Source of the DNA: Coralloluteibacterium thermophilum
GTDB lineage: Bacteria; Pseudomonadota; Gammaproteobacteria; Xanthomonadales; Xanthomonadaceae
NCBI RefSeq assembly: GCF_042654365.1
Contig: NZ_JBHSGG010000033.1
Coordinates: 1-64,000 of the forward strand
Length of the DNA stretch: 64,000 nt
Direction of reading: 5' to 3'
Shown here in pieces: positions 26,950 to 36,170 of this stretch. Under the pieces are notes generated by a model. The model was not told the DNA's origin, ran no database searches, and saw nothing but the letters and a program-made list of their open reading frames with translations. Position 1 is the stretch's first letter, and each line of letters starts with the position of its first letter. Both the position numbers and the translations under genes were made by a program.

Positions 26950-28055
26950 AGCGTCCCCTTGGTGCTCGGCAGGTCGGTGCCGCCGCTGCGCGCGACCGCG
27001 GTCCGCAGCGCGCGCGCCACCGCCTTGAAGCAGCCTTCGACCATGTGGTGGGCGTTCTCGCCCCGCACCGACAGGTGCAGGGACATCAGCGCGGTCTCGC
27101 AGAAGGAGCGGAAGAAGTGCGGCACCAGCTCCGTCGGCAGCCCCCCCACCCTCTCGCGCGGGAAGCTGCCGTCGAACACGAAGTACGGCCGGCCGGACAG
27201 GTCCAGCGCGGCGCTGGCGAGGCTTTCGTCCATCGGCACGCGCACCCTGGCCGTCCCCGCCGGCGCGGCGTCCGGCACCGTCGCGTCGGCGTCGCCGTAG
27301 CGGCCGATGCCGCGCTTGTCGCCCAGCGCCTCGCGCAGCGCCTGGCCGAGGGCCAGCGCGCAGTCCTCGACCGTGTGGTGCTCGTCGACCTCCAGGTCGC
27401 CCTCGCAGCGGATGGCGAGTGCGATGCCGGCGTGCTTGCCGATCTGCTCGAGCATGTGGTCGAAGTAGCCGATGCCGGTGTCGGCGCTGGGCTCGGCGCT
27501 GCGGTCGAGATCCAGGTCCACCGCGATCCGCGTCTCGCGCGTCGCGCGGCGCACCCGGGCGGTGCGCGGCCGGTCCACCAGGGCATGGACGATGGCGTCC
27601 CAGCCGAGCTCCGGCCCGATGCGGAAAGCGCGCACGCCGAGGTTGGCGGCGAGCTGCACGTCGCTCTCGCGGTCGCCGATCACCGCGGAGGCCGCCCGCG
27701 ACCAGCCGTCGTCGGCCAGATAGTGGCGCAGCATGCCGGTCGCCGGCTTGCGGTTCGGCGAGTTCTCCGTGGGCAGGCTCGGGTCGACCAGCACCTCGGC
27801 GAAGCGCACGCCCTGTGACTCCAGGAGCTGCATCAGCAGGCCGTGCGGGCCGTCGAAATCGCGCTGCGGGAAGGCGTCGGTGCCCAGGCCGTCCTGGTTG
27901 CTGACCATCACCAGGGTGTAGCCCGCCGCCTGCAGGCGCAGCAGCGCCGGCAGCATGCCCTCGACGAAGCGGATCTTGGTGTAGCAGTCGATCTGGAAGT
28001 CCGGCGGCTCGTGGATGAGCGTGCCGTCGCGGTCGACGAACAGGATCTTCCTCAT
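26946..28055 (-). CDS. hisB: Bifunctional histidinol-phosphatase / imidazoleglycerol-phosphate dehydratase
   Basis: A 369-residue gammaproteobacterial-type fusion. The N-terminal HAD phosphatase (about 1-165) has the nucleophile in FVDRDGTLI and the late motif GDRESDVQLA. The C-terminal IGPD domain (about 175-369) has the manganese histidines in FDHMLEQIGKH, DEHHTVEDC, MSLHL and NAHHMVEGCFKA. It catalyses two steps around HisC. The start ATG at 28055 overlaps the hisC stop. Confidence 0.96.
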   Translation of the reverse strand: MRKILFVDRDGTLIHEPPDFQIDCYTKIRFVEGMLPALLRLQAAGYTLVMVSNQDGLGTDAFPQRDFDGPHGLLMQLLESQGVRFAEVLVDPSLPTENSPNRKPATGMLRHYLADDGWSRAASAVIGDRESDVQLAANLGVRAFRIGPELGWDAIVHALVDRPRTARVRRATRETRIAVDLDLDRSAEPSADTGIGYFDHMLEQIGKHAGIALAIRCEGDLEVDEHHTVEDCALALGQALREALGDKRGIGRYGDADATVPDAAPAGTARVRVPMDESLASAALDLSGRPYFVFDGSFPRERVGGLPTELVPHFFRSFCETALMSLHLSVRGENAHHMVEGCFKAVARALRTAVARSGGTDLPSTKGTL

Positions 28056-29158
28056 GCCGCACCCGCCGCCGGCGCCAGCGCCGCGATCACCGCATCGTTC
28101 TCGGCGGGCGCCCCGATGCTGATGCGCAGTGCGTCGCCGAGGTCCGGCAGGTGCCGCATGTCGCGCACCACCACGCCCGCCCGCGCCAGGGCGGCGAGCG
28201 CGGCGTCGGCGTCGGCGAAGCGCACCAGCAGGAAATTGGCGTCGGACGGATGCACCGCCACGACCTCCGGCATCGCCGCGAGCGCGGCGGCCAGGCGCGC
28301 GCGCTCGTGCACCACCTGCGCCACGCGCGAGCGCGTCGAGGCCAGCGGGAGCGTGTCGAGCGCCTGCAGCGCCAGCGCGACCGAGGGCGCCGGCAGCGGG
28401 TACGGGGCCGAGATGTTGCGCAGCACCCGCACCAGGGCAGGATCGCCCAGCACCACGCCCACCCGCGCGCCGGCCAGGGCGTGCGCCTTCGACAGGGTGC
28501 GCAGCACGACGAGGTTGGGGTGGGCGTCGAGCAGCGCCAGCGCGCTGCGCTCGGGCGGCGCGTATTCCCCGTAGGCCTCGTCCACCGCCACCACGGCCTG
28601 CCCGCCGAGCGCGCCGGCGATGCGCGCCACCGTCGCCAGCGGCACCGTCTCCCCGGTGGGGTTGCCGGGCGAACACAGGAACACCAGCCGCGCACCCTCG
28701 TGCCGCGCTGCGGCCACGACGGCCTCCGCATCGACGCGCCAGTGCAGGCCCTCCCGCACCAGCGGAACCGTCCGCAGAGGGGCGTTCTGCACCCGCGCGG
28801 CGACCGCGTACATGCCGAAGGTCGGCGGAGCGACCAGCACCGCATCCTCGCCGGCGCGGCAGAGCGCGCGGACCAGCAGGTCGATGCCCTCGTCGCTGCC
28901 GCGGGTCGCCGCGAGGCGCTCGCGCCCGACGCCGTAGAACGCCGCCAGGCGCTCGATCAGCGCCGGCGGCTGCGGCTCCGGATAGCGGTTGAGCCCGACC
29001 GGCGCGGCGTCCCGCCCCACGTCCATGTCGACATCGGAGCGCCACGGGGACTCGTTGGCGTTCAGCCACACGCGGCCGCGGCCGCCCTCCCGCCGCGCGG
29101 AGACGTAGCCGCCGAAGTCGCGGAGGTCCGGTCGCACCAGGTCGAGCACGCCGCTCAT
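28052..29158 (-). CDS. hisC: Histidinol-phosphate aminotransferase
   Basis: A 368-residue fold-type I PLP aminotransferase. NANESPW is the N-terminal substrate motif, CSPGNPTG the cofactor loop, VDEAYGEYA the PLP-contacting Asp block, and LSKAHALAGARVG carries the Schiff-base Lys. It transaminates imidazole acetol phosphate. Its ends overlap hisD and hisB by 4 nt. Confidence 0.95.
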   Translation of the reverse strand: MSGVLDLVRPDLRDFGGYVSARREGGRGRVWLNANESPWRSDVDMDVGRDAAPVGLNRYPEPQPPALIERLAAFYGVGRERLAATRGSDEGIDLLVRALCRAGEDAVLVAPPTFGMYAVAARVQNAPLRTVPLVREGLHWRVDAEAVVAAARHEGARLVFLCSPGNPTGETVPLATVARIAGALGGQAVVAVDEAYGEYAPPERSALALLDAHPNLVVLRTLSKAHALAGARVGVVLGDPALVRVLRNISAPYPLPAPSVALALQALDTLPLASTRSRVAQVVHERARLAAALAAMPEVVAVHPSDANFLLVRFADADAALAALARAGVVVRDMRHLPDLGDALRISIGAPAENDAVIAALAPAAGAA

Positions 29159-30483
29159 CGGGCGTTCTCCGCGTCGAGGCGGATCGAGATCGCCCGCGCA
29201 TGCGCCGCCAGCCCCTCCGCCGCCGCGATGCGCAGCGCGCAGGGGCCGATGGCGGCGAGCCCGGCGGGGCTGACGTGCTGCACGCTGATGGCCGTCTGGA
29301 AGCTCGCCACCGAGACGCCCGACAGCGCGCGCGCCGTCCCCGCGGTCGGCAGCACGTGGTTGGTGCCGCTGCAGTAGTCGCCCAGCGCCTCGGGCGCGGC
29401 ATCGCCGCAGAACACCGAGCCCGCCGCGGCGACGCGGTCGAGCCAGGCCTCCGGCTCGCGCAGTTGCAGGATGAGGTGCTCGGGCGCGTAGTCGTTGCTG
29501 ATCGCGAAGGCGTCGTCCAGCGCGCCCACGTGCAGCAGCAGCGAGGCGTCCAGCGCCTGCGCGGCGATGTCCGCGCGCGGCAGCGTGGCGAGCTGGGTCT
29601 CCAGTTCCCGCGCCACGCGTTCCAGCAGCGCGCGGTCGTCGCTGATCGCGATGGTCTGCGAGTCGGGGCCGTGCTCGGCCTGCGACAGCAGGTCCGCGGC
29701 GACGAAGGCGGGGTTCGCCTGCGCATCGGCGATCACCAGCACCTCGGAAGGCCCGGCGGGCATGTCGATGGCGGGCCCGCCGGTCTCCTGCGCGACCATC
29801 TGCTTGGCGGCGGTGACGTAGGCGTTGCCGGGCCCGAACAGCTTGTCGCAGGCGGGCACGCTCCCGGTGCCGTAGGCCATCGCGGCGATGGCCTGCGCGC
29901 CACCGATGCGGAACACCCGCTGGATGCCGGCGATGGCGCAGGCGGTCAGCACCACGGGATCGACGCGGCCGTCGGCGCGCGGCGGCGAGCAGGCGACGAT
30001 CTCCCGGCAGCCGGCCAGGCGCGCCGGCACGCCCAGCATCAGCGCGGTCGAGGGCAGCGGTGCGCTGCCTGCCGGGACGTACAGGCCCACCCGCCGGATG
30101 CCGCGCAGAAGGCGCCCGCAGCGCACGCCGGGCGCGGTCTCGATCTCGAACTCGCCGGCCATCCCGGCACGGTGCCAGGCCTCGATGCGCGCGGCGGCCT
30201 CCTCCAGCGCACGGACCAGGTCCGGCGGCACCTCGGTGCGGGCGCGCGCGAATTCGTCCGCGGAGACCTCGATGGCGTCGAGTTCGACATGGTCGTAGCG
30301 ACGGGTCAGCGCACGCAGGGCGCCGTCGCCGTCGGCGCGGACCTGGGCCAGGGTGCGTCGGACGGCGGTGTCCACCGCCGCCGCGAGCCGCGCCGTGGGT
30401 CGGCGCAGCAGGGCGGCGCGGGCGTCGGCGTCGAGCGCGCGCCAGTCGGTCACCCGCGGCAGGGTCGGCGTGGTGTCGTTCAT
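29155..30483 (-). CDS. hisD: Histidinol dehydrogenase
   Basis: A 442-residue zinc-dependent NAD enzyme for the last two oxidations to histidine. GLYVPAGSAPLPSTALM, FGPGNAYVTAAKQ and the catalytic Glu-His pair in LSQAEHGPDSQ are visible, as is the C-terminal SVASFQTAISVQ block. The start ATG at 30483 overlaps the hisG stop (ATGA). Confidence 0.96.
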   Translation of the reverse strand: MNDTTPTLPRVTDWRALDADARAALLRRPTARLAAAVDTAVRRTLAQVRADGDGALRALTRRYDHVELDAIEVSADEFARARTEVPPDLVRALEEAAARIEAWHRAGMAGEFEIETAPGVRCGRLLRGIRRVGLYVPAGSAPLPSTALMLGVPARLAGCREIVACSPPRADGRVDPVVLTACAIAGIQRVFRIGGAQAIAAMAYGTGSVPACDKLFGPGNAYVTAAKQMVAQETGGPAIDMPAGPSEVLVIADAQANPAFVAADLLSQAEHGPDSQTIAISDDRALLERVARELETQLATLPRADIAAQALDASLLLHVGALDDAFAISNDYAPEHLILQLREPEAWLDRVAAAGSVFCGDAAPEALGDYCSGTNHVLPTAGTARALSGVSVASFQTAISVQHVSPAGLAAIGPCALRIAAAEGLAAHARAISIRLDAENAR

Positions 30484-31379
30484 GCCAGCATCCTCTCGAC
30501 CGGGAGCACCAGCAGGCCGCGCGCGCCGGCGCGCTTCATGTCCTCCAGGTGCTGCCAGGTGACCGCGCTGCGGCAGACCGCCTGCAGCGCGACCGCGTCC
30601 TCCTCGCCGTCGAGGCGGGTCACGGTCGGCGGTTCGGCGTCCGGCAGCATGCCGATCAGCGCCTGCAAGGCAGCGCGCGGCGCCTGCAACAGGAGCAGCT
30701 TGCTGTCGCGCACCCGCAGGACCCCGTCCAGCCGGCGCAGGAACAGCGCGGCCAGCTCGGCACGGGCGTCGTCGAAGCCGGCGGGCGGCCCCGCCAGCAC
30801 CGCCTCGCTCTCGAACACCACCTCGGTCTCGCGCAGCTGGTTGGCGGCGAGCGTGCCGCCGGTGGAGACCAGATCGCAGATGGCCTCCGCCTTGCCGAGG
30901 CGCGGCGCGATCTCGACCGAGCCTGAGAGCAGCACCACTTCGGCGTCGACGCCGCGTGCGCGCAGGAAGGCCTCCAGCAGGCCGGGATAGCTGGTGGCGA
31001 TGCGCCGGCCGGCAAGGGCCGCCAGCGGCGCGTCGGCCTGTTCCTGCGGCACCGCGATGGACAGCCGGCAGGCGCCGAAGCCGAGCGCCCTCAGTTCCCG
31101 GTAGGCCTCCGGCTGCCCGGCGGCGCGGCGGTTCGCGGCCTGCTCCGCGAGCACGTTGCGACCGACGATGCCCAGGTCGCAGGTGCCTTCCGCGATCAGG
31201 CCGGGGATGTCGTCGTCGCGGACGAGCAGCAGGTCGATGGGCAACGACTCCCCGTAGCAGAACAGGCGGTCGCGGCTCTCGCGGAAGGAGAGCCCGATCC
31301 GCGCGAGCAGTTCGCGGGCGGGTTCGGCCAGGCGGCCGGATTTCTGGATGGCGATGCGGAGACGGTCGCGCGCCTTCAT
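30480..31379 (-). CDS. hisG: ATP phosphoribosyltransferase (long form)
   Basis: A 299-residue HisG that commits ATP and PRPP to histidine synthesis. Its length and the C-terminal ACT-like region (about 220-299) mark the HisZ-independent form that is feedback-inhibited by histidine. Motifs include IQKSGRLAEPARELL, DLGIVGRNVL and the PRPP loop CDLVSTGGTLAANQL. A GGAG lies a few nt before the ATG at 31379. It follows the TrpR-like regulator by 79 nt and heads the overlapping structural genes. Confidence 0.96.
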   Translation of the reverse strand: MKARDRLRIAIQKSGRLAEPARELLARIGLSFRESRDRLFCYGESLPIDLLLVRDDDIPGLIAEGTCDLGIVGRNVLAEQAANRRAAGQPEAYRELRALGFGACRLSIAVPQEQADAPLAALAGRRIATSYPGLLEAFLRARGVDAEVVLLSGSVEIAPRLGKAEAICDLVSTGGTLAANQLRETEVVFESEAVLAGPPAGFDDARAELAALFLRRLDGVLRVRDSKLLLLQAPRAALQALIGMLPDAEPPTVTRLDGEEDAVALQAVCRSAVTWQHLEDMKRAGARGLLVLPVERMLA

Positions 31380-31458
31380 GGCGACTCCGGGAAGCGATGG
31401 AAGGAGGATCGGGACGACGGATGCGGGGCCAGGCGGTGCAGCCGCGCACCGCGCCCCG

Positions 31459-31779
31459 TCAATGCGAATGCGGACGATGTCCGAGGCGGCGTGCAGCCAC
31501 CGCATAGCCGCCCTCGCCGGTGGCGAGGGTGCGCGCGACGCGGGTGATGGTCGTGGTGCTGACCGCCGTCCGCTCGTGGATCTCGCGGTACGGCAGGCCC
31601 TGGATCAGGAACGGCACCACGCGCCAGCGGTCGCACAGCGCCTGCAGCTCCGCAGGCGTGCACAGGTCGACGAGAAAGGCGCGCACCTCCTCGGCCGTCC
31701 GGAGCTTGCACAGGGCCTGTGCAAGCGCGTCGAGCGCGGGTTCGCCATCGAGGGCGCTGTCGAGGGTGCGGCGCTTCAT
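31459..31779 (-). CDS. TrpR-related (YerC/YecD family) repressor of the his operon
   Basis: A 106-residue all-helical protein of the Trp repressor superfamily. The helix-turn-helix reads LPYREIHERTAVSTTTITRVARTL (shown with flanks), where STTTITR parallels the TrpR recognition helix. It precedes hisG, and in Xanthomonadales a TrpR-family regulator in this place is predicted to be a histidine-responsive repressor (sometimes called HisR). The ATG at 31779 is chosen because an 18-bp palindrome lies 18-35 nt upstream; the ATG at 31821 would put that operator inside the coding sequence. The C-terminal tail is His/Arg-rich. Confidence 0.88.
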   Translation of the reverse strand: MKRRTLDSALDGEPALDALAQALCKLRTAEEVRAFLVDLCTPAELQALCDRWRVVPFLIQGLPYREIHERTAVSTTTITRVARTLATGEGGYAVAARRLGHRPHSH

Positions 31780-31796
31780 GAGGAGCGCGATGGTAC

Positions 31797-31814
31797 GTGT
31801 TAACGCGTTAACAC
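31797..31814 (-). promoter_or_regulatory. Perfect 18-bp palindrome, likely operator of the his regulator
   Basis: GTGTTAACGCGTTAACAC is a perfect palindrome starting 18 nt upstream of the regulator's ATG. Its TTAAC halves resemble TrpR-type operators, which suits the TrpR-like protein encoded next to it. The most economical reading is autoregulation plus control of hisG-hisIE. Confidence 0.75.
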
Positions 31815-31966
31815 ACAACAACAGCGCGAGCGGGGCCGGCGTGGCGCGCGGGCGTCCTCGACATCCTCACGTTGTTGAACGGCGCCCCCTGCCCGCGCCG
31901 GGGCCGACGACGGGCGGATGTCGCCGGGCGCGTTGGAACCGGTACGCAGACAGCCGGAGAGGCCCC

Positions 31967-32566
31967 ATGAAGCACCTGCTCGCCGTCGCCTTCGCCGCCG
32001 CCCTGGTCGCGGTCCCCCATGTCGCCGACGCCCAGTCCGGCCGCGGCCACGAGCGCGCCGCACAGCACGAGCGCGGTCCGCAGCGTGCGCAGGGGCGGGG
32101 CCATCATGACCGCGGCCCCCGCTCGACCCAGGCACCGCGTGGGAGCACGCGCCAGCGCGAGGCGGCACCGCCCCGTTCGGCCCGGCATCGCCCGGCCCCG
32201 CCGCGGGCCGTCCAGGCCCGTCCGGCGCCTCCGCCCCGGGTGGTCCATGCGCGCCCCGCCCCGCCGCCGCGCACGGTCCACAGCCGCCCGGTTCCGGTGC
32301 GCGCGGTCCCGGCCCGTCCGGCACCCCAGCGCTACCGGGCGCCGGTCCGCTACGTCGCCCCTCCGGGCTACCAGGCCCGCCGCTGGTCCACGGGATACAG
32401 GCTGCCGCCCGCCTACTACGCCCGCCCCTACTACGTCGACTACCGCCCCTACGGGCTCGCGCCGCCGCCGCGCGGCTACCAGTGGGTGCGGGTGGACAAC
32501 GACGTGGTGCTCGTCGCGCTCGCCACCGGCCTGATCAGCCAGGTCATCGCGGGGTTGTTCTACTAG
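31967..32566 (+). CDS. RcnB-like secreted Pro/Arg/His-rich protein
   Basis: A 199-residue protein with a signal peptide (residues 1-22, cleavage after VADA). A long low-complexity stretch rich in Pro, Arg, His and Ala (about 25-125) contains repeated PAPPPR units, followed by a C-terminal block with GYRLPPAYYARPYYVDY and the ending RVDNDVVLVALATGLI. That end matches RcnB/YcfR-like periplasmic proteins linked to nickel/cobalt homeostasis in E. coli. The His-rich region could bind metal. GGAGAGG lies just before the ATG at 31967. It is divergent from the his regulator. Confidence 0.75.
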   Translation: MKHLLAVAFAAALVAVPHVADAQSGRGHERAAQHERGPQRAQGRGHHDRGPRSTQAPRGSTRQREAAPPRSARHRPAPPRAVQARPAPPPRVVHARPAPPPRTVHSRPVPVRAVPARPAPQRYRAPVRYVAPPGYQARRWSTGYRLPPAYYARPYYVDYRPYGLAPPPRGYQWVRVDNDVVLVALATGLISQVIAGLFY

Positions 32567-32702
32567 CGTGCCGATGGCCCGCCTCCGGCATCCCGGATCC
32601 CCGGGGTGCCGCATCGGCCTCACGTCGCCATGGCGAAGCGCGTCCTAGTTTTCCGGGGACAGGCGCGGGGACGGTCCCCGCCCATCACCGGAGCGTTCCG
32701 AA

Positions 32703-33212
32703 ATGGCGGTCAAGACACTCGAGGATCTCTTCATCCACGAACTCTCGGACATCTACAGCGCGGAGAAGCAGCTCACCAAGGCGCTGCCGCGCCTGGCGCG
32801 CGCGTCCAGCAATCCCGAGCTGGCCAAGGCCTTCGAGACCCATCTCGAGGAGACCCAGGGCCAGATCGAGCGCATCGACGAGGTCGTCTCCAGGCTCGAG
32901 ATCAAGCTCAAGCGCATCAAGTGCGCGGCCATGGAAGGCCTCGTCGAGGAAGGCAAGGAGGTGATCGAGGAGATCGAGAAGGGCCCCGTGCGCGACGCGG
33001 CGCTGATCGGCGGCGCCCAGAAGGTCGAGCACTACGAGATCGCCTCCTACGGCACCCTCTGCGCGCTCGCCAAGCAGCTGGGCTACGACGACGCAGTGAA
33101 GCTGCTGAAGGAGACCCTGGAGGAGGAGAAGGCCACCGACGGCAAGCTGACCATGCTCGCCGAGAGCGGCGGCAACCAGGAGGCCGCGCAGGCCGGGGGC
33201 AAGAGCAAGTAG
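32703..33212 (+). CDS. Ferritin-like DUF892 protein (YciE/YciF family)
   Basis: A 169-residue, almost entirely helical protein with a four-helix ferritin-like bundle. TLEDLFIHELSDIYSAEKQL is the family opening (acidic metal ligands E and H), and KVEHYEIASYGTL carries the later ligands. Members form dimers with a di-iron-like site and are induced by stress; the precise role is unknown. The C-terminus is Lys/Gly-rich. It is a single gene, convergent with pdxY. Confidence 0.9.
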   Translation: MAVKTLEDLFIHELSDIYSAEKQLTKALPRLARASSNPELAKAFETHLEETQGQIERIDEVVSRLEIKLKRIKCAAMEGLVEEGKEVIEEIEKGPVRDAALIGGAQKVEHYEIASYGTLCALAKQLGYDDAVKLLKETLEEEKATDGKLTMLAESGGNQEAAQAGGKSK

Positions 33213-33248
33213 CCCTCTCCTCGCCGCGGCTCCCCGCGGGGCCGCGGC

Positions 33249-34130
33249 TCAGGCGAGCCGGACCGCCTCGAAGCGTTCGGAGGGCCCCGGGATCTCCCCG
33301 CGCGCCTGGACCAGGGGCAGGTCGCGGTCGCCCGCCGGCATGCGCCGGATCAGGCCGTACAGCGCGCTCACCGTCCGCGCCAGCGCCTCGGGCGCGGGTT
33401 CGCCGCGCAACAGCCACGACAGCAGCACCGCCGAGAACACGTCGCCCATGCCGTTGGGCAGCGGCGAGAGGTCGACGAAGGGCGTCTGCACCGTCCATGC
33501 CGAATCCACGTCCACCGCCAGCGTGGTCAGGGACGCCGGCGACAGGTCGGGCGTGCGCAGGCTGGTCACGACCACCAGGCGCGGGCCTTCGTCCTCGTGC
33601 GTGCGCAGCAGGGCGCGGGCCATGTCCACCGCGTCCTCCAGCGACCCCGCCGCGCGCCCGCACAGCAGCTCGAACTCGAACTGGTTGGGCGTGACGATGT
33701 CCGCCCGCGCCAGGGCGCGCCGGCGCAGGAAGTCCGGGATGGCCGGGCGCACGAACACGCCGCGGCCCACGTCGCCCATCACCGGGTCGCACAGGTAGAC
33801 GAGGCCGGGGCGCGCCGCCCTCAGCTCCTCGACGGCGTCGAGGATGACCTCGCCGATCGCCGCATCGCCCAGATAGCCCGAGAGCACCGCATCCACCCGC
33901 GCGAGCACGCCGCGCGCGCGCAGCCCCTCGATCACGTCGCGGATGTGTTCCGCGCCGAACACCTGCCCCTTGAACTCGCCATAGCCGGTGTGGTTCGAGA
34001 ACTGCACGGTATGCACCGGCAGCGGCTGCACGCCCAGGAGCTGCATCGGGAGCACGGCGGCGGCGTTGCCGACGTGGCCGTAGGCCACGTGCGACTGGAT
34101 GCTCAGGACCAACGGCGGGCGTTCGCGCAT
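33249..34130 (-). CDS. pdxY: Pyridoxal kinase
   Basis: A 293-residue ribokinase-family enzyme that phosphorylates pyridoxal to PLP in the salvage pathway. SIQSHVAYGHVGNAAAV is the substrate-binding start, GYLGD and CDPVMGD are mid-protein signatures, TPNQFEFELL follows, and NGMGDVFSA contains the catalytic Asp. It sits 25 nt downstream of the ammonia-lyase gene on the same strand, so the two may be co-transcribed. PLP is needed by many enzymes in this region but no direct link is implied. Confidence 0.94.
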   Translation of the reverse strand: MRERPPLVLSIQSHVAYGHVGNAAAVLPMQLLGVQPLPVHTVQFSNHTGYGEFKGQVFGAEHIRDVIEGLRARGVLARVDAVLSGYLGDAAIGEVILDAVEELRAARPGLVYLCDPVMGDVGRGVFVRPAIPDFLRRRALARADIVTPNQFEFELLCGRAAGSLEDAVDMARALLRTHEDEGPRLVVVTSLRTPDLSPASLTTLAVDVDSAWTVQTPFVDLSPLPNGMGDVFSAVLLSWLLRGEPAPEALARTVSALYGLIRRMPAGDRDLPLVQARGEIPGPSERFEAVRLA

Positions 34131-34155
34131 GACGGGTCTCCGGGGCGCGGCCGGG

Positions 34156-36054
34156 TCAGCCCGCGGCGACGGCGGAGCGCGCCGCGTCCAGCAGCACGCC
34201 CTCCTCCACCAGCCGCACCGCCGCGGCCACGTCGCCGTCCATCGCGCGGTCGCGCCCCATGAAGGGAATCCGCGCGCGCAGCGCAGCATGCGCCGCCGCG
34301 ACCGCGGTGCCCGGGCGGAACGCCTCGGCCTCCGCCAGCTCGACGCGCAGCGCCTCGACTTCCTGCATGAACACCGCGTGCAGCGGGTGGCCCTGCGCCG
34401 GCCCGTGGATCTTCGCGGCGAGCGCGGCGGCGTCGCCGGTACGCGCCAGCGCACGGGCGGCGTTGATCATGTCGCGGCGGAAGTCGAGCGCCTGCGCGGC
34501 GGTGTAGAGTTCCAGCGCCAGGACCCGTCCCAGGTCGGCGGTCATGTCGAGCACGTGCCGGGCCTCGTTCGCGCCCATGGAGACGTGGTCCTCGGCGTTC
34601 GCGCTGGTCGGCACCGAGTAGACGCTCGCGGGCATCGCGCGGCTGGCCAGGTCGTTGACGATGGCCGCGGCGGTGTACTGGACGATCATGAAGCCGGACT
34701 CGGTCGCGTCCTCGTTGCCGATCAGGAAGGCCGGCAGCCCGTCATTGGTCGCCGGGTCGAGCAGCTTGTTGAGGCGGCGCTCCGAGATGGAGGCGAGCAC
34801 GGGGATGGCCGCCTTCACCGCGCTCATGGCGAGCGCCAGGGGCATGCCGTGGAAATGCCCGGCCGACACCACGCGCGCCTCGATGGGCGTGTCGCCGTCC
34901 TGCTCGCTCTCGAAGGAGGGGAAGATCAGCGGGTTGTCGGTGACGGCGTTGAGCTCGATGTCGATCACGCGCTTGGCGTGCTCGATGGCGTCGCGGACCG
35001 CGCCGTGCACCTGCGGCACGCAGCGCAGCGAGTAGCTGTCCTGCGGCTGGTGCTTCTTGCCGCCCTTGAACGGGCGGAAGCGCGCATAGAAGGTCTCGCG
35101 GCCATGGCGCTGGTCCGCCGGCACCCAGTCCCAGCCGATGTCGAAGCGCAGCTGCGCGGCCTCGCCGTCCCAGCTCCCGGGAAGCCAGGCGCGCGCGCGG
35201 GGCACCAGGTGGTAGGCGATGTCCGAGAGCGTGGAGCCCGCCAGCAGCCGCCGCAGGTTCGCGGCGACGGCCACTTGGCCCGGATGCGGGCGCAGGGCGT
35301 GCACGTCCTCGCGGAAGGCACTGAGGCGACCGGCGAAGGCGTCCAGCGTGGTCGCGGCGGCGAGGTCCGCGGTGTCGAGCAGGTCGTCGAGCGCGGCCAG
35401 CGCCAGCACGGCCGTGGCCAGCATCTGCGCGGTGCCGTTGTTGAGCGCGAGCCCCTCCTTGTACGACAGCCGCACCGGTTCGAGCCCGGCCGCCGCCAGC
35501 GCCTCGGCGCCGGGCATGCGCCGCCCCTGGTGGAAGGCCTCGCCGCCGCCGAGCAGCACGATCGCGAGGTGGGACAGCGGCGAGAGATCGCCGCTCGCGC
35601 CGACCGACCCGAGCCGGGGCACCACCGGCACGACGCCCGCGTTCATGAGGTCGACCAGCGCCTGGAGGGTGGAGACGCGGATGCCGCTGTGCCCGCGCAT
35701 CAGGGTGTTGATGCGGATGACCTGCATCGCCCGCACCACCTCGGCCGGGAACGGCTCGCCGACCGAGACGGCGTGGGTGACGATGAGGTTGCGCTGCAGC
35801 TCCTCGTGCAGGCTGCCGTCCTCGCCCGCCTCCGGGCGCAGGCGGTGCGCGCCGAGCAGGCGGTCGGCATTGCTGCCGAAGCCGGTGGAGACGCCGTAGA
35901 TCGGCTCCTGGCGCGCGACCTGCTCGACCAGGAAGTCCGCGGCACGCGCCACGGCCTCGAGCTGCGTCGGACACAGGACGACCTGCGCGCCGCGGGCGAC
36001 CGCGACGACGTCGGCACGGGTGAGGGAGCGGCCGTCGAGACGGATGGGGTGCAT
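34156..36054 (-). CDS. hutH: Histidine ammonia-lyase-like aromatic amino acid lyase, long form
   Basis: A 632-residue member of the HAL/PAL/TAL family. The Ala-Ser-Gly triad that forms the MIO electrophile is at 153-155 (SVGASGDLSPL). YGVSTGFGSNAD and the catalytic Tyr are near residue 53. The substrate-selectivity pair is Thr-93/His-94 where true HutH has Ser-His, so histidine is the likeliest substrate. The protein is about 120 residues longer than typical HutH, mostly through an insert (about 278-340, with DIGWDWVPADQRHG) before QDSYSLRC. No hutU, hutI or hutG is nearby. A pigment or other secondary role is possible. Confidence 0.82.
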   Translation of the reverse strand: MHPIRLDGRSLTRADVVAVARGAQVVLCPTQLEAVARAADFLVEQVARQEPIYGVSTGFGSNADRLLGAHRLRPEAGEDGSLHEELQRNLIVTHAVSVGEPFPAEVVRAMQVIRINTLMRGHSGIRVSTLQALVDLMNAGVVPVVPRLGSVGASGDLSPLSHLAIVLLGGGEAFHQGRRMPGAEALAAAGLEPVRLSYKEGLALNNGTAQMLATAVLALAALDDLLDTADLAAATTLDAFAGRLSAFREDVHALRPHPGQVAVAANLRRLLAGSTLSDIAYHLVPRARAWLPGSWDGEAAQLRFDIGWDWVPADQRHGRETFYARFRPFKGGKKHQPQDSYSLRCVPQVHGAVRDAIEHAKRVIDIELNAVTDNPLIFPSFESEQDGDTPIEARVVSAGHFHGMPLALAMSAVKAAIPVLASISERRLNKLLDPATNDGLPAFLIGNEDATESGFMIVQYTAAAIVNDLASRAMPASVYSVPTSANAEDHVSMGANEARHVLDMTADLGRVLALELYTAAQALDFRRDMINAARALARTGDAAALAAKIHGPAQGHPLHAVFMQEVEALRVELAEAEAFRPGTAVAAAHAALRARIPFMGRDRAMDGDVAAAVRLVEEGVLLDAARSAVAAG

Positions 36055-36170
36055 TGCGTGGGATCCTGGAGGTTCGGCGGGTGGCGCCGGCGGTGCCGCG
36101 GTCGCGGACGTCGCCGGCGGGCCTGCGATGACGGAGAGGCGGGTGACGCGGGACGGACGGCGGAAGGCGC

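Noticed and set aside
32650..32690. GGGGAC/GTCCCC inverted repeat before the DUF892 gene as a specific operator
   Set aside because: The match is short and GC-rich, expected by chance at this base composition, and no regulator is suggested by context.
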